Source of the DNA: an uncultured Oscillospiraceae bacterium
GTDB lineage: Bacteria; Bacillota_A; Clostridia; Oscillospirales; Oscillospiraceae
Direction of reading: 5' to 3'
Length of the DNA stretch: 25,043 bases
Assembly (NCBI GenBank): GCA_944387755.1
Contig: CALXGC010000078.1
Coordinates: forward strand, 1 to 25,043
The notes below the pieces were generated by a model. The model was not told where the DNA came from, made no database searches, and was given only the letters and a program-made list of their open reading frames with translations. Made by a program: the position numbers and the translations under genes. Below are positions 7,881 to 14,840 of the stretch, one piece after another. Numbering within the stretch: position 1 is the stretch's first letter; each line of letters opens with the position of its first letter.

Positions 7881-10007
7881 TCAGATGAACTGGGCCTGTC
7901 CGCCCTCCGCCTCCAGGCTCAGGCCGGCGCCGGGGGAGTAGAGGCTCAGATTCCGGAGGACGAAGGACCCGTCCTCCAGCCGCTCCAGGTCCCCGGCCCG
8001 CTCCAGGCTCTCCAGGTGCCGCCGGTAGACGGACACGCCGTACCGCCCCAGGCGGCGGTAGAGCGGCAGGCTGTACCGGCCGTCCCGGAGGTCCTTCACC
8101 AGCTCCGCCCCCTCGCCCAGGGGGATGTAGACGGTGGCTGTGGGGCTGTCGAGCATATGAAAGCGCTCCGACACTGTGCGGAAGGGGAAGAGCTCCGCCT
8201 TCATCAGGGGCAGAATCCCCTCCTTGTCCAGGGCCTGGTCTCCCTTCAGGTCCAGCAGCTGTGTGAAGTAGGCCCGGACCGCCTCCGGCGCGGAGGGGTC
8301 CTGAAAGCGGTCCATGGCGGAGCGGCCCGCCCCCGCGGCGGCGGCAAAGAGAGGCGGAGGGGCGCTCTCTCCCCGGAAGATGGTGACAGGGCTGTCCGCC
8401 GCCGGCCGTTTTCCCTCCCGGTTGCACCGCCCGGCGGCCTGGAGAATGGAGTCCAGGCCGGCCTCCTCCCGGAAGACGGCGGGGAAGTCCACGTCTACCC
8501 CGGCCTCGATGAGGGAGGTGGAGATCACCCGGCAGGGCCGGCCCTCCGCCAGCCGCCGGCGGATCTCCTCCAGCTGGGCCTGCCGGTGGGCTGGGTACAT
8601 CAGGGTGGAGAGGTGGAAGTTCCCATCGCCGGTCAGGCGGCTGAAAATCTCCTGGGCTGTTTTCCGGGCGTTGACCACGCACAGAACCTGTCTCCTGGCC
8701 TGGAGCTGGGCGGCGAGGCCCTCCCAGTCCAGCGTCCCGGCCCGGCGGAACGTCACCCGGCGGAAGGCGTCCCAGGAAAAGACCGGCGGGGGACACAGCT
8801 CCGTGACCGCCAGCTCTGGGGCGAAGGTCCGGAAGAGGGGGGTCAGGGCCGGCTGTGTGGCGGTGCACAGGACGGCGGAGACCTGACAGCGCCGTACAAG
8901 CTGGGCGATTGCCCAGACGCAGGGGCGCAGGCAGGGGAGGGGGAGCATTTGCGCCTCGTCAAAGACGACGGCGCTCCGGGCCAGGTTGTGCAGCTTCCGG
9001 CACTGGGAGGGCCGGTTGGAGAAGAGGGACTCGAAGAACTGCACGGCGGTGGTGACGACCACCGGCATGTCCCAGGTCTCCGTGGCCCGCAGCAGGAGCC
9101 CGGCGTCCAGGGCCTCTTCAGGGTCATACTGGACGTTGGAGTGGTGTTCCAGCACGCTGTCCGCCCCCAGAATTTTTCGAAATTCCCTGGCAGTCTGTTC
9201 AATAATAGAGGTATAGGGGATGACGTAGACCACCCGGCGGAGCTTGTGGGCCCTGGCCTGGGCCAGGGCGAAGGCCAGAGAGGCCGCCGTCTTGCCGCCG
9301 CCGGTGGGCACCGTCAGGGTAAACAGTCCGGGCCCGCGCCGCTCCCCCTCCTGTATGCACCGCTCCAGAATGGCGCACCGCTGGGTGTTCAGCGCCCCCT
9401 GGGCCGGAAACCAGCGGGAGATGTGGGCCTGAAACCGGTCCCAGAGCTGCTCCACAGAGGGGCGCTCCGCCTCCTGGGGCGTTCCGGACATGAATTCCGC
9501 CGTGTCCGTGCGGTCCGCGTCCACCAGGCTGGAGAAGAGCATTCGGGTAAAAAACATCCCCTCCGTCATCACGTCCCCCATCTCCGGAAGGGGAGGGGAG
9601 GGCAGCGCCAGCTCCGACTGCCAGGCCGAAGAATCCGGCAGGCGTCCCTGTGCGGCCCGGTTCATGCGGCCGAAGAAAGAGCCGGAGTCCGGCCCGTCAG
9701 TCTGGCTCCCGCCGTCGGGAAGCCCGCTGTGGTGGCCCGCCGCGGCAAAGGCCGCGAAGGGCTGCCCCATCTTCATGCACGCGAAGGCCCCGGCGGTGGC
9801 GTGGTCCACCCTGGGGCCTCCGCTCAGCCGCCGCTGGAACCCGGCGGAGTATTTCCCCAAATCGTGGGCCAGTCCGGCCAGCTCCCCCTGCTCCCCGCCC
9901 TGAAAGTCCGCCGCATAGGCGGCGCACAGGCGGGCCGTGCCCTCCAAATGCGCCCGGACGGTCTGTTTCCGCCCGTCCGGGGCGATGTGCGCGAAATATT
10001 CCTCCAT
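7881..10007 (-). CDS. cas3: Cas3, type I-C HD nuclease-helicase
   Basis: A 708-residue fusion of an N-terminal HD nuclease and a superfamily 2 helicase, recruited by Cascade to shred target DNA. HD-domain residues: H48-D49 (AHDLGKYS), H69, H92-H93 (GHHSG) and D163/D165. Helicase motifs: Walker A at 234-241 (PTGGGKTA), a DEAQ box at 350-353, STSLIEAGVDVD and QAAGRCNREG. The ATG at 10007 has AGAGGGG before it; the frame is open for 26 more codons into the intergenic region. Unlike most type I-C loci, it is separated from cas5c by two unrelated genes on the other strand and so cannot be co-transcribed with the Cascade genes except by a long antisense transcript. Confidence 0.97.
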   Translation of the reverse strand: MEEYFAHIAPDGRKQTVRAHLEGTARLCAAYAADFQGGEQGELAGLAHDLGKYSAGFQRRLSGGPRVDHATAGAFACMKMGQPFAAFAAAGHHSGLPDGGSQTDGPDSGSFFGRMNRAAQGRLPDSSAWQSELALPSPPLPEMGDVMTEGMFFTRMLFSSLVDADRTDTAEFMSGTPQEAERPSVEQLWDRFQAHISRWFPAQGALNTQRCAILERCIQEGERRGPGLFTLTVPTGGGKTAASLAFALAQARAHKLRRVVYVIPYTSIIEQTAREFRKILGADSVLEHHSNVQYDPEEALDAGLLLRATETWDMPVVVTTAVQFFESLFSNRPSQCRKLHNLARSAVVFDEAQMLPLPCLRPCVWAIAQLVRRCQVSAVLCTATQPALTPLFRTFAPELAVTELCPPPVFSWDAFRRVTFRRAGTLDWEGLAAQLQARRQVLCVVNARKTAQEIFSRLTGDGNFHLSTLMYPAHRQAQLEEIRRRLAEGRPCRVISTSLIEAGVDVDFPAVFREEAGLDSILQAAGRCNREGKRPAADSPVTIFRGESAPPPLFAAAAGAGRSAMDRFQDPSAPEAVRAYFTQLLDLKGDQALDKEGILPLMKAELFPFRTVSERFHMLDSPTATVYIPLGEGAELVKDLRDGRYSLPLYRRLGRYGVSVYRRHLESLERAGDLERLEDGSFVLRNLSLYSPGAGLSLEAEGGQAQFI

Positions 10008-10034
10008 AAAAACCCCTCTTTCGGCATTTGCACC

Positions 10035-10064
10035 AGCATAGCATAAAAGCGGGACAATAAACAG
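10035..10064 (-). promoter_or_regulatory. Candidate cas3 promoter region
   Basis: On the minus strand CTGTTT (10064-10059) and TATGCT (10040-10035) are 18 nt apart. They are part of a block (AGTCCTGTTTATTG at 10068-10055) that recurs upstream of the small gene at 11954 with the same spacing to a TATACT box. The -35 is poor, so this is tentative. Confidence 0.4.
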
Positions 10065-10071
10065 GACTTTT

Positions 10072-10086
10072 TGTAACTTTGTCACA
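10072..10086. promoter_or_regulatory. Operator-like palindrome between cas3 and the flavoprotein gene
   Basis: TGTAAC-TTT-GTCACA is an inverted repeat with one mismatch. It lies just upstream of the candidate cas3 promoter, in the divergent gap. It resembles Crp/Fnr-type half sites (TGTnA/TnACA), but the spacing is not the classical one. Confidence 0.35.
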
Positions 10087-10162
10087 GAAGCCGGGGGGGC
10101 CCATGGCCCATAATAGGACCATACCGGAGAAAACGGATACCGGGGAAAGGTTGTGACTTGCG

Positions 10163-11857
10163 ATGAAAGTTGTCATTGTGGGCGGCGTGGCGGGAGGGGC
10201 CACCGCGGCGGCCAGAATCCGCAGGCTGGACGAGGAGGCGGAGATCGTCGTCTTCGAGCGCTCTGGATATGTGTCCTATGCCAACTGCGGCCTGCCCTAC
10301 TACATCGGCGGGGTCATTGAGGACCCGGAGGAGCTGACCCTCCAGACGCCGGAGAGTTTTCGCGCCCGCTTCCGGGTGGACGTGCGGGTCCGGCACGAAG
10401 TCACCGCCCTCCACCCGGCGCGCAGAACCGTCTCGGTGCGGAACCTGGACACCGGGGCGGAGTTTGAGGAGTCCTATGACAAGCTGCTGCTCTCCCCCGG
10501 CGCACAGCCCACCCAGCCCCGCCTGCCCGGCGTGGGGATGGATAAAATTTTTACCCTCCGCACGGTGGAGGACACCTTCCGGATTCACAGCTACCTCCAG
10601 ACGGCCCGGCCCAAGTCCGCCGTCCTGGCCGGAGGCGGCTTCATCGGGCTGGAGCTGGCGGAGAACCTGCGGAACCTGGGGCTGGACGTGACCATCGTCC
10701 AGCGGCCCCGGCAGCTCATGAACCCCTACGACCCGGAGATGGCGGCGCTGATTCACAGCGAGGTGCGCCGCCGCGGGATTCGCCTGGCGCTGGGCCGCAC
10801 GGTGGAGGGCTTTGAAGAGCGGGACGGCGGCGTGGACGTGCTGCTGAAGGACGCGCCGCCCCTCCGCGCCGGCATGGTGGTGCTGGCCATCGGCGTCACC
10901 CCGGACTCCCGCCTGGCCAGAGAGGCGGGGCTGGAGCTGGGCATGAAGGGCAGCATTCTGGTCAACGACCGGATGGAGACCTCCGTCCCCGGTATTTACG
11001 CCGTGGGGGACGCGGTGCAGGTGAAGCACGCTGTCTCCGGTCAGGACGCCCTCATCGCCCTGGCGGGGCCCGCCAACAAGCAGGGCCGCATTGCCGCCGA
11101 CAACATCTGCGGCGGAGACAGCCGCTATCTGGGCTCCCAGGGCAGCAGCGTCATCCAGGTCTTCGGCCTCACCGCCGCGGCCACCGGCCTCAATGAGACC
11201 GCCGCCCGGAAGGCCGGCCTGGATGTGGACAAGGTGGTGCTCTCTCCCATGAACCACGCGGGCTATTACCCCGGCGGAAAAATCATGACCATGAAGATTG
11301 TCTTTGAACGGGGGAGCTGCCGGCTGCTGGGCGCACAGATTGTGGGGCGCGCCGGGGTGGATAAGCGCATTGACGTGCTGGCCACGGCCATCCATGCCGG
11401 ACTGAGCGCCGTCCAGCTCAAGGATCTGGACCTGGCCTATGCGCCCCCCTACTCCTCCGCCAAGGACCCGGTGAATATGGCCGGTTTTATGGTTGAAAAC
11501 CTGGCCAACGGCCTGGTGAAGCAGTTCCACTGGCAGGACGTGGCCGCCCTGCCCCGGGACGGCAGCGCGACCCTGCTGGACGTCCGGACGCCGGAGGAGT
11601 ACCGCCGGGGGCATATCGGCGGGTTTGTCAACCTCCCGCTGGACGGGCTGCGGGAGCGGCTGGGCGAGATTCCGGCGGGAAAGCCGGTGTATGTGATCTG
11701 TCAGAGCGGCCTGCGCAGCTATCTGGCCTGCCGGATTCTCGCCGCCCACGGGTACGGCTGCTATAACTTCTCCGGCGGCTTCCGGTTCTATGAGTCCGTG
11801 ACCCAGGACCAGCGCATGACAGAATCCGCCTTCGACTGCGGCATGGACCGGGCCTGA
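10163..11857 (+). CDS. CoA-disulfide reductase-like flavoprotein with rhodanese domain
   Basis: A 564-residue pyridine-nucleotide disulfide oxidoreductase. The N-terminal FAD-binding motif is VIVGGVAGGATAAAR, the single redox cysteine is C42 (YANCGLPYYIGG), and the NAD(P)H motif is AGGGFIGLELAENL near residue 155. Near residue 285 is the second FAD motif, VPGIYAVGDAV. A C-terminal rhodanese domain (about 455-550) has its catalytic cysteine at C513 (CQSGLRS). This matches the CoADR-RHD type, which reduces CoA disulfide or CoA persulfide with NAD(P)H and handles sulfane sulfur. Some relatives are annotated as NADH oxidase. The ATG at 10163 follows a GGGGAAAGG site. It is divergent from cas3 with a 155-nt shared gap. 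No clear vegetative promoter was found for it. Confidence 0.88.
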   Translation: MKVVIVGGVAGGATAAARIRRLDEEAEIVVFERSGYVSYANCGLPYYIGGVIEDPEELTLQTPESFRARFRVDVRVRHEVTALHPARRTVSVRNLDTGAEFEESYDKLLLSPGAQPTQPRLPGVGMDKIFTLRTVEDTFRIHSYLQTARPKSAVLAGGGFIGLELAENLRNLGLDVTIVQRPRQLMNPYDPEMAALIHSEVRRRGIRLALGRTVEGFEERDGGVDVLLKDAPPLRAGMVVLAIGVTPDSRLAREAGLELGMKGSILVNDRMETSVPGIYAVGDAVQVKHAVSGQDALIALAGPANKQGRIAADNICGGDSRYLGSQGSSVIQVFGLTAAATGLNETAARKAGLDVDKVVLSPMNHAGYYPGGKIMTMKIVFERGSCRLLGAQIVGRAGVDKRIDVLATAIHAGLSAVQLKDLDLAYAPPYSSAKDPVNMAGFMVENLANGLVKQFHWQDVAALPRDGSATLLDVRTPEEYRRGHIGGFVNLPLDGLRERLGEIPAGKPVYVICQSGLRSYLACRILAAHGYGCYNFSGGFRFYESVTQDQRMTESAFDCGMDRA

Positions 11858-11886
11858 CGGCAGGCCGGCTCCGGATTTTTATGAAT

Positions 11887-11920
11887 AGTCCTGTTTATTG
11901 GTCCGCACAGGCAGTATACT
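11887..11920 (+). promoter_or_regulatory. Candidate promoter of the small membrane peptide
   Basis: AGTCCTGTTTATTG at 11887-11900 is followed by TATACT at 11915-11920. The first element is a 14-nt perfect inverted copy of the one upstream of cas3 (10055-10068). CTGTTT to TATACT is 18 nt, the same as there. Confidence 0.4.
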
Positions 11921-11953
11921 TCTCTCAGAATCAAATTTGAGGAGGCGGACGCA

Positions 11954-12019
11954 ATGCTGGCGCTGTTTATCCTGGTTCTCCCGGTCCTGATTATTTTGGA
12001 GTGCGCAAGGCGCTCCTGA
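11954..12019 (+). CDS. Candidate 21-residue hydrophobic peptide
   Basis: A short frame of 22 codons encodes a single hydrophobic helix (ALFILVLPVLIIL) ending in a charged tail (ECARRS). The ATG is preceded by a near-perfect GAGGAGG site at 8 nt and by a TATACT box about 34 nt upstream. This layout is like small single-pass membrane proteins, including type I toxins, but no family is recognised. It lies in the gap between the flavoprotein gene and the convergent cotJC. The function is unknown, and real translation is the main doubt. Confidence 0.45.
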   Translation: MLALFILVLPVLIILECARRS

Positions 12020-12030
12020 CAGAAAAAGGG

Positions 12031-12068
12031 AGAAAAGGCCCGGACCGCTGGAAAGCGGTCCGGGCCTT
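12031..12068 (-). terminator. Rho-independent terminator after cotJC
   Basis: A 15-bp stem (AAGGCCCGGACCGCT and its complement) with a 4-nt loop lies 2 nt after the cotJC stop. On the minus strand it is followed by TTTTCTCCCTTTTT. On the plus strand it has no U-run. Confidence 0.8.
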
Positions 12069-12070
12069 GC

Positions 12071-12703
12071 TTATCCGTTGGCGCGGAGCTGGGGCTGAGG
12101 GGCCTGCTTGTCAAAGGCCGGGTTGGTGAGGTAGACGTTTTTGGCGTCCATCTTCTCCTTCCACAGCCGCAGGCACTCGCCGACGCGCTGGAAGTGGACG
12201 ATCCCCCCCTCCCGCACGAAGCGGATGACGTTGTTCACGTCCGGGTCGTCGGACAGCCGCAGAATGTTGTCATAGGTGAGGCGGGCCTTCTGCTCGGCGG
12301 CCAGGTCCTCGGTGAGGTCGGCGATGACGTCGCCGGTGGACTGGATGGAGCCGGCGGTCCAGGGGAAGCCGGAGGCGGCGGCGGGGTAGACCCCCGCGGT
12401 GTGGTCCACAAAATAGGGGGCGAAGGCGGGGCAGTTCCGGACCTGCTCGTCGGTGAGGTTCCGGGTGAGCTGGTGGACGATGGCCGCCACCATCTCCATG
12501 TGGCCCAGCTCCTCTGTGCCGATGTCGGTCAAAAGGCCCTTGGCCTCGGCGTAGGGCATGGCGTACCGCTGGGACAGGTAGCGCATGGAGGCGCCCAGCT
12601 CCCCGTCGGGGCCGCCGTACTGGCTGATGATGAAGGCGGCCAGCTTGGGGTTGGGGGTGGAGATCTTTACCGGGAACTGGAGCTTCTTCTCATAAATAAA
12701 CAT
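12071..12703 (-). CDS. cotJC: CotJC, manganese-catalase-family spore coat protein
   Basis: A 210-residue ferritin-like protein of the manganese catalase family. The likely metal ligands are E35 (DGELGA), E65 and H68 (TEELGHMEM), a glutamate in EDLAAEQKAR (about 132-137) and H170 (GGIVHFQRV). In Bacillus subtilis CotJC is a spore coat component. It starts 1 nt after the cotJAB stop, so the two are one operon on the minus strand ending at the terminator at 12031-12068. Catalase activity is inferred from the family. Confidence 0.92.
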   Translation of the reverse strand: MFIYEKKLQFPVKISTPNPKLAAFIISQYGGPDGELGASMRYLSQRYAMPYAEAKGLLTDIGTEELGHMEMVAAIVHQLTRNLTDEQVRNCPAFAPYFVDHTAGVYPAAASGFPWTAGSIQSTGDVIADLTEDLAAEQKARLTYDNILRLSDDPDVNNVIRFVREGGIVHFQRVGECLRLWKEKMDAKNVYLTNPAFDKQAPQPQLRANG

Positions 12704-12704
12704 C

Positions 12705-13169
12705 TCACTTCACCTCGTTCTGCCCATAATTCCAGGGCCACGGGTCCTGGAGCCAGCGGTAGGAGCTCCCAGCGGCGGCGCTGGTTTTGGTGAGGGGGCC
12801 GTATTTTGCCTCGTACTCCGCCCTGGCGGTCTGCTCCATGGCGGCGTACTGCTTGAAGAGGTCAAAGGCCTCGGCGTCCTCCGGGTGGGTGTCCAGATAG
12901 GCGCCCAGCTCCAGCACCACGAACTCCAGGGCCTGGAGCGCCGTCAGGGGGTTGGAGGGGAGGGCGCTGCCCTCCACCTTCAGATGAAAGGGCAGGTTCA
13001 GACCGGGGAACAGGGTCCCGTTGCTGAGGGCCTCGTTCTGGGCGTATTTCTTCGCCCCGTTCTGCTGCATGGGGACGTAGGGCGCCGCCAGTCCGGCGCA
13101 GGACGGCAGCGTCCCGTAGTTGTCCGGGCAGTAGGGCAGCGGGCAGGAGTTGCCGGTATCGTTGTTCAA
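12705..13169 (-). CDS. Fused CotJA-CotJB spore coat protein
   Basis: A 154-residue protein that contains both CotJA and CotJB in one frame. The N-terminal part (about residues 1-65) has the CotJA features PYVPMQQ and NGTLFPGLNLPF. The rest has the CotJB features LQALEFVVLELGAYLDTHP, EYEAKYGPL and a WLQDPWPWNYG end. In Bacillus subtilis these are separate genes, cotJA and cotJB, before cotJC. The start is TTG at 13169, preceded by a perfect AAGGAGG at 9 nt; the frame further upstream has no site. A CATAGAAT box at 13230-13223 on the minus strand could be a sporulation -10, but no matching -35 was found. Confidence 0.85.
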   Translation of the reverse strand: MNNDTGNSCPLPYCPDNYGTLPSCAGLAAPYVPMQQNGAKKYAQNEALSNGTLFPGLNLPFHLKVEGSALPSNPLTALQALEFVVLELGAYLDTHPEDAEAFDLFKQYAAMEQTARAEYEAKYGPLTKTSAAAGSSYRWLQDPWPWNYGQNEVK

Positions 13170-13279
13170 AACAGGATTCCTCCTTGGTTGGAATCGGAGA
13201 AGCCGCCCGGCCTCTCCACTGCATTCTATGCCGGGGGCGCAAAGCCGGTCCCAGCCGGCGGGGCGGAAAAATTCTCCCC

Positions 13280-13308
13280 GCATAGTTCCGCCGCCCCCGC
13301 CATAGGCT
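13280..13308 (+). promoter_or_regulatory. Candidate sporulation promoter of cwlD
   Basis: GCATAGT (13280-13286) and CATAGGCT (13301-13308) are 14 nt apart. This is the same layout as before spoIIM and the gene at 24224, and fits a sigma-E or sigma-G type promoter. cwlD is controlled by those factors in Bacillus subtilis. Confidence 0.5.
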
Positions 13309-13326
13309 GGAGGGGAGGTGGAGTAT

Positions 13327-14205
13327 GTGGGGAGAAGGCGTATTCTGGCCGCTCTGCTGGCCGCTCTGACGGCGGGGGGCGCTTTTTGGTACTGCCGGGA
13401 GAAGGCCGTTCCGGCGGCGGCCCCGGCCGGACAGCCGCCGGCGTGGATCATCGACGCCGGACACGGCGGGGAGGACGGCGGCGCGGTGTCCCCCTCCGGC
13501 GCGGTGGAGAGTCAAATCAACCTGGCCGTGGCCCGGCGGCTGGACGGCATTCTGGGCTTTTTGGGGGAGCGGACCCTTATGCTCCGGCAGGAGGATACGT
13601 CCCTCCATGACCCGGAGGCGGCGACGCTGCGGGAGAAGAAGGTCTCCGACCTGCACAACCGGGCGGCCGCCGCCGCCCGGTACCCGGAGGCCGTCCTGGT
13701 CAGCATTCACCAAAATATCTTCCAGCAGGCCCGGTACCGGGGGACCCAGGTCTTTTACGCCCCCACGGAGGGCTCCCAGGCCCTGGCCCAGGCCATTCAG
13801 GCGGCTGTCCGGGAGGGGCTCCAGCCGGACAACAGCCGGGAGAGCAGGCCCATCCAGGAGACGGTCTACCTCATGAACCATGTGCCCAACCGGGCGGTGC
13901 TGGTGGAGTGCGGCTTCCTCTCCAACCCGGAGGAGGAGGGGCTGCTCCAGGACCCGGCCTATCAGACCAAGCTGGCGCTGGCCATCGCGGCGGGGTGTCT
14001 ACGGGTCTATCCATATTTCAATTCACGCCCCCGCGTGGGGAGCGACGTTATTCAGTCCAGTTCTCCACGTCCAGGTCAGGGACACGTTCAAATTCCCGGA
14101 CATTGTTTGTCACCATCGTCAATCCCTCCGATTTTGCGTGAGCCGCGATCAGCATGTCCAGAGGATCGATGGGGGTCCCTCTGCTTTGCAGAAAAGCGCG
14201 AATAG
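13327..14205 (+). CDS. cwlD: CwlD-like N-acetylmuramoyl-L-alanine amidase with altered C terminus
   Basis: A 292-residue amidase_3 protein that would remove peptides from muramic acid during spore cortex formation, giving muramic lactam. Residues 4-21 form a signal anchor. Zinc ligands are H46 (DAGHGGEDGG), E61 and H128 (VSIHQN), and the catalytic glutamate is E194 (VLVECGFLSN). The domain ends near residue 229 (LALAIAAGCLRVYP), the usual length for the family. The next 63 residues come from a CRISPR-like repeat (14015-14046) and then the antisense of vapC, so the native stop has been lost. The GTG at 13327 lies 8-9 nt after AGGGGAGG; the GTG at 13318 overlaps that site. The tail probably does not destroy the fold, but this is not shown. 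Confidence 0.85.
   Translation: MGRRRILAALLAALTAGGAFWYCREKAVPAAAPAGQPPAWIIDAGHGGEDGGAVSPSGAVESQINLAVARRLDGILGFLGERTLMLRQEDTSLHDPEAATLREKKVSDLHNRAAAAARYPEAVLVSIHQNIFQQARYRGTQVFYAPTEGSQALAQAIQAAVREGLQPDNSRESRPIQETVYLMNHVPNRAVLVECGFLSNPEEEGLLQDPAYQTKLALAIAAGCLRVYPYFNSRPRVGSDVIQSSSPRPGQGHVQIPGHCLSPSSIPPILREPRSACPEDRWGSLCFAEKRE
14015..14046 (-). repeat. Solitary type I-C-like CRISPR repeat
   Basis: A 32-nt element that on the minus strand begins GTCGCTCCCCACGC and ends GCGTGAATTGAAAT. It differs from the 33-nt array repeat in the loop and at GAATT versus GGATT, so it is not a copy of the array unit. The stem CGCTCCC/GGGGGCG around a CACGC loop is intact with one G-U wobble, as in classical type I-C repeats. 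It has no second copy or spacer. It ends 1 nt before the vapC stop and lies inside the extended 3' end of cwlD. Confidence 0.85.
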
Positions 14206-14449
14206 CGCCATACTCAGACGCGGCGGCGGCCCCAAATGGCAGGACGGTCAACGGCGCAAGAAACCGGAGCAGCGCCTGTTCATTTTTTGCGGGGTTGGAG
14301 CTGTGCCTCATTCCATATTCCAGCTCAGCCAAGGTGATGGAGGAGATACACAGGCCGCCGTTGAGTTCCTCCTGGAAACGGTGAAGCACTTTTTCCGGCT
14401 TATTTTTCATGATATAGATACAGATATTGGTATCCAACATATAAATCAT
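14048..14449 (-). CDS. vapC: VapC-family PIN-domain toxin ribonuclease
   Basis: A 133-residue PIN-domain protein. Acidic residues are D6 (MLDTNIC), E42 (TLAELEYG) and D98 (DPLDMLIAAHA), followed by VTNNVREFERV, the usual VapC order. Such toxins cleave tRNA or rRNA when their antitoxin is degraded. The ATG overlaps the vapB stop (ATGA), so the pair is coupled. Its stop lies 1 nt from the solitary CRISPR repeat, so the repeat would form the start of its 3' untranslated region. The base composition is clearly more AT-rich than the neighbours, pointing to transfer. Confidence 0.92.
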   Translation of the reverse strand: MIYMLDTNICIYIMKNKPEKVLHRFQEELNGGLCISSITLAELEYGMRHSSNPAKNEQALLRFLAPLTVLPFGAAAASEYGAIRAFLQSRGTPIDPLDMLIAAHAKSEGLTMVTNNVREFERVPDLDVENWTE

Positions 14450-14676
14450 AGCGGCTCTCGTTCCTCCAAAGCGCCTTGGTCCCTTCCGTTCTCAAAAATG
14501 TCGTCCGTAAAACCGTCCAGTCCCTCCAAAAAGGTTTTCCAGAGCGCCTCCTTAGGGACAAGAATCACTGCCTCGCCCAACTGCTGTATCACGACTTCGT
14601 TGGTCCTGAACCGGAACTGCTTCGGCAGCCGAACCGCCTGACTTCTCCCGTTTTCAAAGATTTTTGCAGTTTCCAT
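14446..14676 (-). CDS. vapB: VapB-family antitoxin
   Basis: A 76-residue antitoxin with an AbrB/SpoVT-type N-terminal DNA-binding half, seen as FENGRSQAVRLPKQFRF. The acidic C-terminal half (DGFTDDIFENGRD) would wrap the VapC active site. The ATG at 14676 has AGGAGG 8 nt upstream; an in-frame GTG at 14685 is closer to the site and less likely. It is the first gene of vapBC. Such antitoxins repress their own promoter, and a palindromic element sits there. Confidence 0.9.
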   Translation of the reverse strand: METAKIFENGRSQAVRLPKQFRFRTNEVVIQQLGEAVILVPKEALWKTFLEGLDGFTDDIFENGRDQGALEEREPL

Positions 14677-14696
14677 CGCGCTCACCTCCTATCAAT

Positions 14697-14726
14697 AGTA
14701 TATATCGTGGTATATATTTCGGTCAA
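14697..14726 (-). promoter_or_regulatory. vapBC promoter with palindromic operator
   Basis: On the minus strand TTGACC (14726-14721) precedes TATACT (14702-14697) by 18 nt; TATATA at 16 nt is an alternative -10. The -10 region is an AT palindrome with two TATATA arms around TCGTGG (14699-14716), a likely site for VapB autoregulation. Confidence 0.6.
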
Positions 14727-14757
14727 GGTTCCCAATGACAATTTTTCAAAAATTATG

Positions 14758-14808
14758 GGGGACGGTTCTCTTGCCCCGCGCTCGTCACAGGATAAAAGAA
14801 CCGTCCCC
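14758..14808. repeat. Inverted repeat GGGGACGGTTCT ... AGAACCGTCCCC
   Basis: Perfect 12-nt arms at 14758-14769 and 14797-14808 surround 27 nt; TTCTTTTTT follows on the plus strand. It lies at the far edge of the vapBC segment. Similar GGACGGTTCT-type palindromes are known in Firmicutes as REP-like elements, from memory. It could also act as a terminator on the plus strand. Confidence 0.6.
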
Positions 14809-14840
14809 TTCTTTTTTGGCCGGTGTGCTTGGCCGGCGTG

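Noticed and set aside
10082..11749. 555-codon frame antisense to the flavoprotein gene
   Set aside because: Long antisense frames arise from the high third-position GC here; the sense strand has clear domains and a ribosome binding site. The same reasoning removes the long frames opposite cas3, purB, leuC, leuB, the aminotransferase and tgt.
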